Below are positions 16,634-26,262 of a DNA stretch of 64,000 bases, piece by piece. This DNA comes from Sphingomonas sp. CCH10-B3 (lineage in GTDB: Bacteria > Pseudomonadota > Alphaproteobacteria > Sphingomonadales > Sphingomonadaceae). The notes below the pieces were generated by a model. That model saw only the letters and a list, made by a program, of their open reading frames with translations. It was not told the DNA's origin and made no database searches. A program made the position numbers and the translations under genes. The DNA is taken from contig NZ_LSIJ01000009.1 in assembly GCF_001556185.1 (NCBI RefSeq), positions 62,001-126,000 on the forward strand, in the 5' to 3' direction. Positions within the stretch are counted from its first letter, which is position 1; each line of letters starts with the position of its first letter.

Positions 16634-18717
16634 GGTCGCGGCGCCGGTACTGGTGCCGGTGCTGGCCGACGGGTTGCCGGGCGATCGAGCGTCCGGTTCA
16701 GCCAATCCTCGTCGAGCCGCTCGCCGCTCGGCCGTTCGCGCCCGGTGGTTGCTGCAGGGGGCGGCAGGGCATCGGGCTGCGGATCGGTCGGTTCGTTGGC
16801 GGGCGGCAATGCCGGTTGCTCGACCGGATTGCCGTCGGGATCGACGAACAGGCCGTTATCGGGCTCGCCGAAGTAATTCTCCTCCCCGAACCCAGCCGCT
16901 TCGTCGGGCAGGGTGACGCCGGTATCGAATTGCTCGACCGGCCGATTGGCGACCGCGACTTTCATGAACGCGGCGAAGGCGCGTGCCGGCGCGGTCCCGC
17001 CGTGCAGCCCGCGCACCGACTGCGCATCGTCGCGCCCCATCCACACGCCAGTGGTCAGGCCGCTCGAAAAGCCCAGAAACCAGCCATCCTTGGTCGAGGT
17101 GGTCGTGCCAGTCTTGCCCGCGACCGGACGACCGATCTGCGCGGCCTTGCCGGTGCCGGTGTTGACGGCGGTCTGCAGCAGGTCGGTCATCGACTGGGCG
17201 ACGAAAGGCGCGACCAGCACATGGCTGCGATCGACTTCATGCGCATAGATGGTCACGCCATTGGCGGTCACCTTGGTGATGCCATAGGGCGTCACGGCTA
17301 CGCCCTTGTTGGCGACCGATGCGAATGCGCGAGTCAGGTCGATCAACCGCACATTCGACGTGCCGAGCACCATCGCCGGATAGGTATTGATCGGCGTCGT
17401 GATGCCAAACCGTCGCGCCATGTCGGCAATCGTTGCAAAGCCGACCTCGTCGCCGATCTTCGCCGCCACGGTATTGATCGAATAGGCGAAGGCATTGCGC
17501 AGCGTCGTCTCACCGATGTTGCGGCGTGAATCATTCTTGGGTGTCCAGCCGCCGATCGTCACCGGCTCGTCGACCACTGCGTCTTCGGGCTTATGCCCGG
17601 CTTCGAGCGCGGCCAGATAGACGAACAGCTTGAAGGCCGATCCCGGCTGGCGCTCCGCCTGCGTCGCGCGGTTGTAGATCGACGAGACATAATCCTTGCC
17701 GCCGACCATCGCGCGCACCGCACCGTCACGGTCGAGCGAGACCAGCGCACCCTGCGTCCCCGGCGGCGCATTGGCGCGGATCGCGGCATCGGCAGCGCGC
17801 TGGGCAGCCAGATCGAGCGTCGTCCACACTTCCAGCGGGCGCGCGGATTCGTCGATCAGCAGTTCGAGCTGGGGCAGCGCCCAGTCGGTGAAGTAACGCA
17901 CACTGTTCTGGCGCGGTTCGGGCACGAACCGCACGCCCGACAGATCGATCTTGCCCGCTTCGCCTGCTGAAATCTTGCCGGTTTCCTCCATCAGCCGGAT
18001 CACCACACCGGCGCGACCCTTGGCAGCGTCGATGTCGGCGGTTGGCGAATAATGCGACGGCGCCTTGACCAGCCCGGCGATCACGGCGGCTTCGCTCAGG
18101 CTCAGCTGCTCGGCGCTATGGCCGAAAAATTTGCGTGCAGCCGCGTCGACGCCATAGGCGCCACCGCCGAAATAGACCTTGTTCAGATAGAGTTCGAGAA
18201 TCTGTTCCTTGGTGAACTTGCGTTCCAGCGCGAGCGCGATGATCGCCTCGCGCAGCTTGCGCGACAGCGAATAGCTGTTGCTCAGGAAAATCGTGCGCGC
18301 CACCTGCTGGGTGATGGTCGAAGCGCCCTGCAGTCGCTTGCCGGTGCCGCGGTTGACGATCGCGAATTTGGTGATGCGCGCGAGGGCCACCGGATCGACG
18401 CCGGGATGCCATTCAAACCGCCGGTCTTCGACAGCGATCGTCGCATCGCGCATCACTTGCGGAATGCGCGCATAGGGTAGCCAGTCGCCGAAGCTGGGGC
18501 CAAGCGAGGCAATCACCGTCCCGTCGGCGGCATGGACGCGGATCATCTGGCCGTTCGGCGACGATTTGAGCTCGTCGAAACTCGGCAAGCTCGCGCGGGC
18601 GACATAAACGGCGACCACCAGCGCGCCGAACGCCAGCAGGCCGAGGTCGATCAGAACCTGGATCGCCAGCACGAGCCGGCGCCGCCACCGGGGCTTGGTC
18701 AGGGAAGCACTTGCCAT
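16609..18717 (-). CDS. class A penicillin-binding protein (transglycosylase/transpeptidase)
   Basis: 702 residues. One N-terminal membrane helix (about 14-40), a glycosyltransferase 51 domain (about 60-235) and a transpeptidase domain (about 300-600). The GT51 domain has the catalytic glutamate in TIAVEDRRFEWHPGV and the QGASTITQQVART motif. The transpeptidase domain has active serine SAFK in RQPGSAFKLF, SIN in AFAYSINTVAA, and KTGTT. It polymerises and cross-links peptidoglycan. The tail (about 620-702) is rich in proline and acidic residues, probably disordered. The family is close to PBP1A (MrcA), but a PbpC-like assignment cannot be excluded. Confidence 0.94.
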   Translation of the reverse strand: MASASLTKPRWRRRLVLAIQVLIDLGLLAFGALVVAVYVARASLPSFDELKSSPNGQMIRVHAADGTVIASLGPSFGDWLPYARIPQVMRDATIAVEDRRFEWHPGVDPVALARITKFAIVNRGTGKRLQGASTITQQVARTIFLSNSYSLSRKLREAIIALALERKFTKEQILELYLNKVYFGGGAYGVDAAARKFFGHSAEQLSLSEAAVIAGLVKAPSHYSPTADIDAAKGRAGVVIRLMEETGKISAGEAGKIDLSGVRFVPEPRQNSVRYFTDWALPQLELLIDESARPLEVWTTLDLAAQRAADAAIRANAPPGTQGALVSLDRDGAVRAMVGGKDYVSSIYNRATQAERQPGSAFKLFVYLAALEAGHKPEDAVVDEPVTIGGWTPKNDSRRNIGETTLRNAFAYSINTVAAKIGDEVGFATIADMARRFGITTPINTYPAMVLGTSNVRLIDLTRAFASVANKGVAVTPYGITKVTANGVTIYAHEVDRSHVLVAPFVAQSMTDLLQTAVNTGTGKAAQIGRPVAGKTGTTTSTKDGWFLGFSSGLTTGVWMGRDDAQSVRGLHGGTAPARAFAAFMKVAVANRPVEQFDTGVTLPDEAAGFGEENYFGEPDNGLFVDPDGNPVEQPALPPANEPTDPQPDALPPPAATTGRERPSGERLDEDWLNRTLDRPATRRPAPAPVPAPRPQADRPTQ

Positions 18718-18772
18718 CGAAGACCGGCGGAATAGGCCCTAAAGTCCGACGCGACAAGCAGGACGATGTCGC

Positions 18773-19171
18773 TCAGCCACCGCGCGGACGGAAATCGAGG
18801 CTCACCGAATTCATGCAATAGCGCAGCCGGGTCGGCGGCGGACCGTCGGGGAAGACATGGCCGAGATGGCTGTCGCAGCGTGCACAGCGCGATTCGACGC
18901 GGCGCATGCCATAGCTGGTGTCGGCATGTTCGCTGACACGGTCGGGGGCGATCGGCTGGGTAAAGCTCGGCCAGCCCGATCCCGAATCATATTTGTCGGC
19001 GCTGTCGAACAAGTCGAGCCCGCAGGCAGCACAGGCATAAATGCCGTCGGCCTTGTTATCATTATATTTGCCGGTGAAAGCCCGCTCGGTCCCCGCTTCG
19101 CGCAAGACGTGAAATTGCTCGGGCGTCAGCCGCGCGCGCCATTCGGCTTCGGGCAGGTCGATCTTGTCCAT
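18773..19171 (-). CDS. msrB: peptide-methionine (R)-S-oxide reductase MsrB
   Basis: 132 residues from ATG at 19169-19171 with GGAG 9 bases upstream; the frame stays open further upstream but without family similarity. MsrB reduces methionine-R-sulfoxide in proteins. Two zinc CxxC pairs are seen: CAAC near residue 46 and CARC near 94, plus the catalytic cysteine in [11 protein letters not shown] near 120. [14 protein letters not shown] motif is present as [13 protein letters not shown]. No MsrA fusion. It is divergent from the DUF1348 gene. Confidence 0.95.
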   Translation of the reverse strand: MDKIDLPEAEWRARLTPEQFHVLREAGTERAFTGKYNDNKADGIYACAACGLDLFDSADKYDSGSGWPSFTQPIAPDRVSEHADTSYGMRRVESRCARCDSHLGHVFPDGPPPTRLRYCMNSVSLDFRPRGG

Positions 19172-19349
19172 CAGGGCTCTCCGGGGAGGGGAAGGTCTCG
19201 CCTCCATAAATGGAATTGCCGCACTGATCGACAAGGGGGCCGCTGCCGCCCGCACCAATTGGCTTTCGAATCGGCACCGGAACATTGCCCTTTGGGACGG
19301 CGGTGCCGCGGCGCTAAGGGTTGGCGAATTCCATCCCGGAGAATCGCCC

Positions 19350-19814
19350 ATGGCCCGTCCCCCGCTGCCGCCTTTCACTGCCGAAACCGCCGCGCAAAAG
19401 GCGCGACTGGCGGAGGATGCCTGGAATAGCCGCGATCCGGCGCGGGTTGCGCTTGCCTATAGCGAGGACAGCCGCTGGCGGACGCGCGAGGAATTTTTCA
19501 GCGGGCGCGCGGCAATCACCGATATGCTGACGCGCAAATGGTCGGCCGAGCACGAGTATCGGCTGGTCAAGGAAGTCTGGGCGTTCACCGACGACCGGAT
19601 CGCCGTGCGCTTCGTCTATGAATGCCACGATGCGAACGGCCAGTGGTGGCGCTGCCATGGCAATGAGCAATGGCAGTTCGACGATGAGGGCCTGATGACC
19701 CGGCGCGAAGCCTCAGTCAACGACGTCCGGATCGACGAAAGCGATCGGCTGTTCCGCTGGCCGCTCGGGCCGCGCCCGGCCGATCATCCGGGGTTGAGGG
19801 AGATGGGGCTTTGA
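19350..19814 (+). CDS. DUF1348 family protein, NTF2-like fold
   Basis: 154 residues from ATG at 19350 with CGGAG 8-9 bases upstream. The sequence [27 protein letters not shown] and the strings [19 protein letters not shown] and [18 protein letters not shown] match the DUF1348 family of small SnoaL/NTF2-like proteins. The function is not established; related folds are small-molecule isomerases or hydrolases. Soluble, no signal. Monocistronic; a tRNA on the other strand follows 40 bases later. Confidence 0.87.
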   Translation: MARPPLPPFTAETAAQKARLAEDAWNSRDPARVALAYSEDSRWRTREEFFSGRAAITDMLTRKWSAEHEYRLVKEVWAFTDDRIAVRFVYECHDANGQWWRCHGNEQWQFDDEGLMTRREASVNDVRIDESDRLFRWPLGPRPADHPGLREMGL

Positions 19815-19854
19815 CGCCCGGGTCGCGCTGCCTGTCGATGGCAGCGCTGACATC

Positions 19855-19941
19855 TGGTGCGGTCGAGAAGACTCGAACTTCCACGGGCTTTCGCCCACAA
19901 CGACCTCAACGTTGCGCGTCTACCAGTTCCGCCACGACCGC
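19855..19941 (-). tRNA. tRNA-Leu (anticodon GAG)
   Basis: 87 nt on the minus strand. The acceptor stem GCGGTCG/CGACCGC pairs perfectly, with discriminator A and an encoded CCA. D-loop sequence GGTAGACGC; anticodon loop TTGAGGT gives anticodon GAG, reading CUC and CUU. A long variable arm (TGGGCGAAAGCCCGT) marks a class II tRNA, and the T-arm is GGAAG TTCGAGT CTTCT. All class II leucine features agree. No integrated element is attached to it. Confidence 0.95.
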
Positions 19942-20067
19942 ACGTGATAGGCCGCCGGCAACGCGCCGGTGGCTGGTAGGAGGGCGCCCCTAGCAAAGCC
20001 ATAACCGGCTTACAAGCGGCAATCGCGCACCGCACGCAGCGGGTGGTATCGCCGCGATCCCACGCCT

Positions 20068-21438
20068 ATGCCGCGCGGGATGCGTGTCGCCGATCGTCTT
20101 GCTCCCGAAGCTCGCCTGCTGTTGGGTCTGGCATGGCCGGTGATGCTCACCAGCCTCAACTGGACCATTTTGCATGTCACCGATGTCGCGATGGTCGGGC
20201 TGGTCGGTACCGAACAAGTCGCGATATTGGGCGGTAGCCGGGCGCTGACGTTCATCACGATCGTTGCGGCGCTGGGCTGGATGTCGGGCATCATGGTCTT
20301 CACGGCGCGCGCCGACGGTGCCGATGATCTGCCCGAAACCGGACAAGTGCTGCGCGACGGGCTGGTGCTGGCGCTGGCGCTAGGCGCGACGATCGGGGCG
20401 GCAATGGCGGTGTTCGCCGCGCCCATGCTGGGCGCACTCGGCGTGGCGCCTGCACTGCTGGCCGATACCGCGCATGTCGTGCGGCTGTTCGCGATCGCCT
20501 TTCCGTTCCAGCTGATCATGATCGCGATCAGCTTCTTCCTCGAAGGCGTCAGTCGGCCGGCGCGAGTGACGATCGTCAATTTTTCGATCCTGCCGATCAA
20601 TGCCGTGCTCGCGTGGAGCCTGTCCGGCGGCCATCTCGGCCTGCCCGCGCTCGGGGCGGGGGGCGCGGCGCTGGCGACCGCGATTGCCTCGGCGCTTGGC
20701 GCCATCGGCATGATCATCGCGGCCTGGACCTTGCCGAAGGCGCGGGCGCGCGGGCTGCGCGATCTGCGCGCGGCGGCTTGGGTTGCGGCCCCGCGCCGCG
20801 CCTGGCGGTTATGCCGGTTCGGCGCGGTGCCTGCCATTGCCTCGGGGCTTGAGCTGGCGGGCTTTTCGATCCTGATTGCGCTGTCGACGCAGCTCGGGCC
20901 TGCCACTGCGCATGCGTTCCAGATCGTCTTTTCGGTCCACAACGTCACTTTCTCGGTGGCAATGGGGCTGGGATCGGCAGCGGGAGTCCGCGTCGGCAAC
21001 GCCATTGGCGAGGGCGTTGTCGATCAGGCGCGGCGGCGCACGCTGATCGCCGCAGGGCTCACGGCCGCGATGATGGCAATGCTTGCGCTGCTGCTGATCG
21101 TCGCCGCGCGCCCGATCATCGCGATCTTCCCGGCGACCGACGCAGTGCGCGATCTCGCGCTCGCCATGCTGCCGCTCTGGGCGGGTTTCATCCTGTTCGA
21201 CGGCATTCAGCTCGTCTTCGTCTATGCGTTGCGCTCGATCGGGGATCAGGTCGCGGCAGGGATCAATTCGATCATCGCCTATTTTATCGTCACCGGCGGG
21301 CTCGGCGTTGTGCTGGTCGCGCAAAATTGGGGGGCGACCGGACTGGTGCTTGCCTCGGGCAGTGGGATGCTGGTCGCCGCGTTGCTGAGCGGGCTGCGTT
21401 TCGAACGCGTCAGCCGGCGATCCCGGACGCAAAGCTGA
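20068..21438 (+). CDS. MATE family efflux transporter
   Basis: 456 residues with about twelve hydrophobic segments in two repeated halves. The N-terminal LAWPVMLTSLNWTILHVTDVAMVG and the mid-protein FFLEGVSRPARV motifs match the MATE/DinF multidrug and toxin extrusion family, which exports cations or drugs against sodium or proton gradients. The substrate is not deducible. The 3' end overlaps the convergent zinc-ribbon gene by 29 bases. Confidence 0.9.
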   Translation: MPRGMRVADRLAPEARLLLGLAWPVMLTSLNWTILHVTDVAMVGLVGTEQVAILGGSRALTFITIVAALGWMSGIMVFTARADGADDLPETGQVLRDGLVLALALGATIGAAMAVFAAPMLGALGVAPALLADTAHVVRLFAIAFPFQLIMIAISFFLEGVSRPARVTIVNFSILPINAVLAWSLSGGHLGLPALGAGGAALATAIASALGAIGMIIAAWTLPKARARGLRDLRAAAWVAAPRRAWRLCRFGAVPAIASGLELAGFSILIALSTQLGPATAHAFQIVFSVHNVTFSVAMGLGSAAGVRVGNAIGEGVVDQARRRTLIAAGLTAAMMAMLALLLIVAARPIIAIFPATDAVRDLALAMLPLWAGFILFDGIQLVFVYALRSIGDQVAAGINSIIAYFIVTGGLGVVLVAQNWGATGLVLASGSGMLVAALLSGLRFERVSRRSRTQS

Positions 21439-22126
21439 GCCGCAACGCCTTGCCATTGTTGGGCACGTCGAGCGTCAGGCTGCGGAATTCGACCACGCCC
21501 TTCGGGCCAACCACTCGCGCTTCAGGCGTGATGGTCCACGTGTAGACTTGGCGGCCCTGCGCATCGAGCAGGTCGGCGCGCAGATCGGTAACGGGCAGGC
21601 GCTTGCCCGTCGGGTTGACGATCCGCCCGCTCACCGCAAACGCCTCCGACCCGCTCGGCAGATCGTGGCGGTCGATCGGATTCTGCTCGATGCGCAGCGG
21701 CGTCTCGGCGGCAGCGACGAACCCGAACTGATCGGCAAGCCCGGTCGTGCCCATGGCACTGATGACGCCCACGCCGATCAGCATCGTCACGCCGGCGGCA
21801 ACCGCGATCATCGTGTAGCGGCGCGCGGGATTGCGGCGCGGGCGGAACGGCGCCTGATAGCCGAACGCATCATAATCGACGTTCGTGTCGCTGGGGGGCG
21901 TCGCTCGGGCGGCAACCGGCGGCATGTCTTCAGCGACAGGAGCGGGGGCCGGCGCGACCGTTGCGGCAGCCGACGCTGAGGCTTCCGGCGCAAAGGCTGC
22001 CGCGGCGGGACCATGCTGGAACCAGCTGTGTTTGCAATTGGCGCAGCGAACGGTGCGACCGTCAGGCCCGATCGCAGTGTCAGGGACCAGATAGCGGGTC
22101 CGGCATGCGGCGCATTCGAGGATCAT
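21410..22126 (-). CDS. zinc-ribbon (MJ0042-type) single-pass membrane protein
   Basis: 238 residues. The N-terminal MJ0042-type zinc ribbon has CxxC pairs CAAC (residues 5-8) and CANC (28-31), with RYLVPDTAIG between. An Ala/Pro-rich linker runs to about 85, one membrane helix (about 107-130, MIAVAAGVTMLIGVGVIS) follows, then a C-terminal domain (about 150-238) similar to DUF3426, seen as VSGRIVNPTGKRLPVTDLRADLLDAQG. Widespread in Proteobacteria, function not established. It is divergent from ftsE. Confidence 0.85.
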   Translation of the reverse strand: MILECAACRTRYLVPDTAIGPDGRTVRCANCKHSWFQHGPAAAAFAPEASASAAATVAPAPAPVAEDMPPVAARATPPSDTNVDYDAFGYQAPFRPRRNPARRYTMIAVAAGVTMLIGVGVISAMGTTGLADQFGFVAAAETPLRIEQNPIDRHDLPSGSEAFAVSGRIVNPTGKRLPVTDLRADLLDAQGRQVYTWTITPEARVVGPKGVVEFRSLTLDVPNNGKALRLSFASGIAG

Positions 22127-22283
22127 ATCAACAGTGTTTCACTTGGGGGTGGTAACGGTCCGCCCTTTGATGCAATTGATGAATCTAAGCACGAGCAATG
22201 CATCCGTGGCAAGGGGCAGCTTGAGTGGGCCGCGCGCGCATGCGATGGCACGGACATCGACAATCGGGAGCGTCGGCGCCGGC

Positions 22284-22997
22284 ATGGCGAATATCGTGCA
22301 GTTCGAAAATGTGGGGCTGCGCTATGGCAACGGCGACGAAACGCTCACCGACCTGAGTTTCACGCTGTCGACCGGCGCCTTTTATTTCCTCACCGGCGCC
22401 TCGGGCGCGGGCAAGACCTCGCTGCTCAAGCTGCTGTATCTGGCGCAGCGGCCGACGCGGGGCACGATCCGGCTGTTCGGTGAGGATTTCGGTACGATGC
22501 CGCGCGCGCGCCTGCCCGGCTTTCGCCGCCGCATCGGCGTGGTGTTTCAGGATTTCCGGCTGCTGCCGCACCTGTCGGCGTTCGACAATATCGCGCTGCC
22601 GCTGCGCGTGGCCGGTCTGCCCGAAAGCGATGTCGAGGCGCCCGTACGCGAAATGCTGGCCTGGGTCGGCCTGTCCGAGCGGATCGATGCCAAGCCACCG
22701 ACGCTGTCCGGCGGCGAACAGCAACGCGTCGCAATCGCGCGTGCGGTGATCGGGCGGCCCGAAATCCTTGTCGCGGACGAGCCGACCGGTAACGTCGACC
22801 CCGATATGGCCGAACGGCTGCTGCATCTTTTTGACAGTCTCAACCGGCTGGGCACGACCGTGGTGGTGGCGACGCACGACTTCCATCTGCTCGGGCGGAT
22901 TCCCAACGCGCATATGATGCGGCTCGACAAGGGGCGGTTGCTCGATCCGACCGGGTCGCTGCGCTTTCCGCCCACCAAGCCATTGGCCGAGGCTTGA
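22284..22997 (+). CDS. ftsE: FtsE, cell division ABC-type ATPase
   Basis: 237 residues from ATG at 22284; the frame is open upstream for 50 codons, but the family begins at this methionine. FtsE is the cytoplasmic ATPase of FtsEX, which activates periplasmic peptidoglycan hydrolases at the septum. Walker A GASGAGKTS (about 36-44), Q-loop VVFQDFRLLPHL, signature LSGGEQQR near 138 and Walker B EILVADEPTGNVD are all present. Its stop overlaps the ftsX start (TTGA). Confidence 0.95.
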   Translation: MANIVQFENVGLRYGNGDETLTDLSFTLSTGAFYFLTGASGAGKTSLLKLLYLAQRPTRGTIRLFGEDFGTMPRARLPGFRRRIGVVFQDFRLLPHLSAFDNIALPLRVAGLPESDVEAPVREMLAWVGLSERIDAKPPTLSGGEQQRVAIARAVIGRPEILVADEPTGNVDPDMAERLLHLFDSLNRLGTTVVVATHDFHLLGRIPNAHMMRLDKGRLLDPTGSLRFPPTKPLAEA

Positions 22998-23890
22998 GCA
23001 AGGTGGTGACACGCGCCCCCTATGCCGATCGCCGCCTGCTTGATGCGGGCCGCCAATCGCGCGCGATGGTCTGGATCATGGCGATCATGTTGTTCCTGAC
23101 GGTGCTGACGGGCGCTTTCGGGCTGGGTGCGCTGGCGGCCTCGCAAACGCTTGAGCGCCAGCTTGCTGGTCGGCTGACGGTGCAAGTGGTCGAAGCCAAT
23201 CCGGTTGCGCGCAAGGCCGTGGCTGCGGCCATCGTTGCGCGGCTTCGCGTATTACCGCAGGTCGCCCGGGTCGCGCCGGTGGACGAGGGCGCACTGGCGG
23301 CGATGCTCCGTCCGTGGCTGGGCGAGCAGGGCACCGATCCCGACTTGCCGATCCCGGCGATGATCGATGTCGAGCTGCGCGAACCCGGCGATGCGGCCGT
23401 GGCGGTAGTGACTGAAGCCGCCCGCCGGGCGGCGCCGACGGCACGGATCGACCGTTATGAAAGCTGGATGTCGCCCGTTGCCTCCTTCATGCAGCTGCTG
23501 ATCGCGATCGCGGCGGGCCTGATCCTGTTGATGGCGGCCGCAACCGCGACCGTCGTGATGCTGGCGGCGCGGGCCGGGCTCGACAGCCACCGTGCGACCA
23601 TCGAAGTGTTGCACATGCTCGGGTCGACCGATGCGCAAGTAGCGCGGCTGTTCCAGCGGCGGATCGCGATCGACACGCTTTACGGCGGGCTGCTCGGCAC
23701 GGCGCTCGCGCTGGCGACGATCATTTTCGTCGGCAGTCAAGTAGGCGCGCTTGGCTCCGACCTGCTTGGCGGGATCGCCTTTGGCGTGCGCGACTGGCTG
23801 ATCCTGATCGCATTGCCGATCGGCTTTGCCCTGCTGGCAACGGTGGCGGCGCGGTTGGCGGTGCTGCGCGCGCTGGGGCAGTATTTGTGA
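22994..23890 (+). CDS. ftsX: FtsX, cell division ABC-type membrane subunit
   Basis: 298 residues from a TTG start at 22994 overlapping the ftsE stop; GTG at 23003 is a possible alternative. Four membrane segments (about 25-50, 160-190, 215-245, 265-290) with a periplasmic domain of about 110 residues between the first and second. The pattern matches FtsX. The segment EVLHMLGSTDAQVARLFQRRI is a conserved cytoplasmic coupling region. The pair works as FtsE2X2 at the divisome. Its stop overlaps the next gene as GTGA. Confidence 0.94.
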   Translation: MSKVVTRAPYADRRLLDAGRQSRAMVWIMAIMLFLTVLTGAFGLGALAASQTLERQLAGRLTVQVVEANPVARKAVAAAIVARLRVLPQVARVAPVDEGALAAMLRPWLGEQGTDPDLPIPAMIDVELREPGDAAVAVVTEAARRAAPTARIDRYESWMSPVASFMQLLIAIAAGLILLMAAATATVVMLAARAGLDSHRATIEVLHMLGSTDAQVARLFQRRIAIDTLYGGLLGTALALATIIFVGSQVGALGSDLLGGIAFGVRDWLILIALPIGFALLATVAARLAVLRALGQYL

Positions 23891-24423
23891 TCCGGCGCCT
23901 GATTGCCGCAATTGCGCTCGCCTGGGTACTCGGCTTTGGCTGGTTCATGCTCGCACTGCCCGGGCCCGCCGATGCCCGGCCCACCGACGCGATCGTGGTG
24001 CTGACCGGCGGCGCGGGGCGGATCGACCGCGGGCTCGAGTTGATGCAAGCCCATGCGGCGCAGCGGATGCTGGTTTCAGGCGTCGATCCGAAAGTGCGAC
24101 CGATCGAGCTTGCCGCCGAATACAAGGCATCGCCCGCGCTGTTCGCCTGCTGCATCGATCTTGGCCATGAAGCCGTCGATACGCGTTCGAACGCCGAGGA
24201 AACGCGCGACTGGGTGCGCAGCCATGGCTATAAATCGGTGCGGCTGGTGACGTCGGACTGGCATTTGCGGCGCGCGCAGCTCGAGCTGGCGCACGCGCTC
24301 GGGCCGGGCGTTGCAGTCGAAGGCGATGGCGTGGCCGGCAATCCGCGCGCGCCGCTGCTGCTGGCGGAATATAACAAATATCTTGTGCGCCGCTTCGCGC
24401 TGGCGTTTGGGCTCGGCGAATGA
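23887..24423 (+). CDS. YdcF family protein (DUF218)
   Basis: 178 residues from GTG at 23887, overlapping ftsX. One N-terminal membrane helix (about 5-24), then the DUF218 fold with AIVVLTGGAGRIDRGLELM, RMLVSGVDP and LVTSDWHLRRAQLEL. DUF218 proteins such as SanA/ElyC affect envelope integrity and lipid carrier metabolism; this member's role is unknown. It overlaps plsC as ATGA, giving a four-gene envelope operon ftsE-ftsX-ydcF-plsC. Confidence 0.88.
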   Translation: MIRRLIAAIALAWVLGFGWFMLALPGPADARPTDAIVVLTGGAGRIDRGLELMQAHAAQRMLVSGVDPKVRPIELAAEYKASPALFACCIDLGHEAVDTRSNAEETRDWVRSHGYKSVRLVTSDWHLRRAQLELAHALGPGVAVEGDGVAGNPRAPLLLAEYNKYLVRRFALAFGLGE

Positions 24424-25109
24424 TCGCGTGGGTGCGCACGGCTGCCTTTGGCCTGCTCTTTTATGGCGGGTCGATCTTGTTCGTGCTGGCGACGCCGTTC
24501 AGCGTGCTGCTCGGGCAGCGCGTCCTGCTCGCCAATGTCCATGGCTGGATCCGCTGGCACCGGCTGGTGGTGTGGTTGACGCTCGGTATCCGTTGCCGGT
24601 TCGAACAGCGCCCGCCGCCGGGGCAATATCTCTATGCAGCAAAGCATCACGCGATGATCGAGACGTTCGAGCTGGTGCTCGAACTCGGCGATCCGGTGGT
24701 GGTGATGAAGCGCGAGCTGGCGCAAATCCCGATCTGGGGCTGGGCGGCGCGGCGCTATGGCATGATCGTCGTCGACCGCGACGCATCGGGGGCAGCGCTG
24801 CGCCAGATGATCCGCGAGGCCAAGGCTGCGCTGGCGAGCGGGCGGTCGGTGCTGATCTTTCCCGAAGGCACGCGGGTGCCGACGGGCGCGACGCCACCAC
24901 TAAAGGCGGGCTTTGCCGGGCTCTACCGCGCGCTGGGCCTGCCGGTGGTGCCGATTGCGATCGATTCAGGGCTGGTCTGGCCCAGGCACGGGCCCAAGCG
25001 CGGCGGCACGGTGACTTTCCGCTTTGGCGAGCCGATCGCCGCCGGCGTGTCGCGCCCCGAAATCGAGGCGCAGACGCACGTCGCGATCAACGTGCTCGAA
25101 CCGCGCTAA
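24420..25109 (+). CDS. plsC: 1-acyl-sn-glycerol-3-phosphate acyltransferase (PlsC-like)
   Basis: 229 residues with one or two N-terminal hydrophobic segments. Motif I is HHAMIE, an HX4E variant of the HX4D acyltransferase motif. Motif III is FPEGTR near residue 149, and motif [12 protein letters not shown] is near 175. It makes phosphatidic acid from lysophosphatidic acid at the inner membrane. It closes the ftsEX-ydcF operon and ends convergent with hisC, with a 4-base overlap. Confidence 0.93.
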   Translation: MIAWVRTAAFGLLFYGGSILFVLATPFSVLLGQRVLLANVHGWIRWHRLVVWLTLGIRCRFEQRPPPGQYLYAAKHHAMIETFELVLELGDPVVVMKRELAQIPIWGWAARRYGMIVVDRDASGAALRQMIREAKAALASGRSVLIFPEGTRVPTGATPPLKAGFAGLYRALGLPVVPIAIDSGLVWPRHGPKRGGTVTFRFGEPIAAGVSRPEIEAQTHVAINVLEPR

Positions 25110-26200
25110 CCGCCGACGACCTCGCGCAGTGCTGCTGCCAGCCCGCGCGTTTCCTCCTCGGTGCCGATCGTCATGCGCAGGCCGTGCGGCAGGCCCTGAC
25201 CGGGCAGCCAGCGGACGATATAGCCGCACTCCATCAGCCCCTTATAGGCCTGTTCGGCGCTGATATCGCCCTCGAACAGCACCAGCAGGAAATTGGCGTG
25301 GCTCGGCACCGCGCGCAGGCCCTTGTTGCCGAGCGCGGCGACTTCGCCCGCCAACCACGCCCGCCACGTCGCATTGTGCGCCCGGGCGGCATTGACGAAA
25401 CCATCGTCGGCGAGCGCGGCGACAGCAGCGCGCTGGCCCGCGGTCGTCACGTTGAACGGCAGGCGGATGCGGTGCAGCGCCTCGATGATCGCCGCCGACG
25501 CATAACCCCAGCCGATCCGTTCGGCAGCGAGGCCGTAGATTTTCGAGAAGGTGCGGGTGACGAGCACATTGGGCGCCGTCATCGCGAGTGCGAGGCCGGC
25601 GTCATCCTCTTCGGGCGTCAGATATTCGGCATAGGCCTGATCGAGCACCAGCAGCACGCTCGGCGGCAGCGCGGCGTGGAGCCGGGCGATCTCGGCGCGG
25701 GGGGCGAACGTGCCGGTCGGGTTGTTGGGATTGGCGATGAACACGATCCGCGTGCGCTCTGTCACGCACGCCAGCACCGCGTCGATGTCGGTCGCATAAT
25801 CCTTGTCCGGCGCCACCACCGGCGTCGCCCCGACGCGCCGCGCCGCGATTTCATAGACCGCAAAGCCATATTTGACGAAGATCACTTCGTCGCCCTGCCC
25901 CGCAAAGGCGCCCGCGGCGAGGTGAAGGATGTCGTCGGAACCGGTGCCATAGATTACGCGCGCCGGGTCGAGGCCATATTTGGCGGCAACCGCCTCGCGC
26001 AGGATGCTCGCGCCGGGATCGGGGTAGCGATCGAGCGAGCGGCTCTCGACTTCCAGCGCAGCGCGCGCGGCGGGCGAGGTGCCGAGCGGATTCTCGTTGG
26101 CCGAAAGCTTGACGAGCTTGCGCCCGTCGTCGCCGGTCGACCGGCCGGGGACATAGGGGGCAATCGCCATCACCCAGGGCTTTGGAACGGGAGCATTCAT
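25106..26200 (-). CDS. hisC: histidinol-phosphate aminotransferase HisC
   Basis: 364 residues from ATG at 26198-26200. PLP-dependent fold-type I enzyme that transaminates imidazole-acetol phosphate in histidine synthesis. Motifs: [13 protein letters not shown] (31-43), [18 protein letters not shown] near 165, and the PLP lysine in [17 protein letters not shown] near 222. A role on phenylalanine precursors, as in other HisC-like enzymes, cannot be excluded since no other his gene is nearby. It is divergent from metX over 62 bp, a gap that carries a 14-bp direct repeat. Confidence 0.93.
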   Translation of the reverse strand: MNAPVPKPWVMAIAPYVPGRSTGDDGRKLVKLSANENPLGTSPAARAALEVESRSLDRYPDPGASILREAVAAKYGLDPARVIYGTGSDDILHLAAGAFAGQGDEVIFVKYGFAVYEIAARRVGATPVVAPDKDYATDIDAVLACVTERTRIVFIANPNNPTGTFAPRAEIARLHAALPPSVLLVLDQAYAEYLTPEEDDAGLALAMTAPNVLVTRTFSKIYGLAAERIGWGYASAAIIEALHRIRLPFNVTTAGQRAAVAALADDGFVNAARAHNATWRAWLAGEVAALGNKGLRAVPSHANFLLVLFEGDISAEQAYKGLMECGYIVRWLPGQGLPHGLRMTIGTEEETRGLAAALREVVGG

Positions 26201-26207
26201 GGGTGCG

Positions 26208-26258
26208 GCCCTAGCCGCTGGCGATTGACAAGCCAAGCGCGCGCGCCCTAGCCGCTGG
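26208..26258. repeat. 14-bp direct repeat in the hisC-metX divergent promoter
   Basis: GCCCTAGCCGCTGG occurs at 26208-26221 and again at 26245-26258, 37 bp apart, filling most of the divergent intergenic region. The repeats include the otherwise rare CTAG. They could be paired operator half-sites or a small duplication. No regulator is identified. Confidence 0.6.
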
Positions 26259-26262
26259 TGCC

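Noticed and set aside
22133..22148. A fourth parS-like string (TGTTTCACTTGG...) near ftsE
   Set aside because: Only the left half matches; the right half is a G run, so symmetry is lost.
26201..26262. A SAM-II riboswitch before metX
   Set aside because: The 62-bp gap is too short and lacks the pseudoknot arms; it holds a direct repeat instead.
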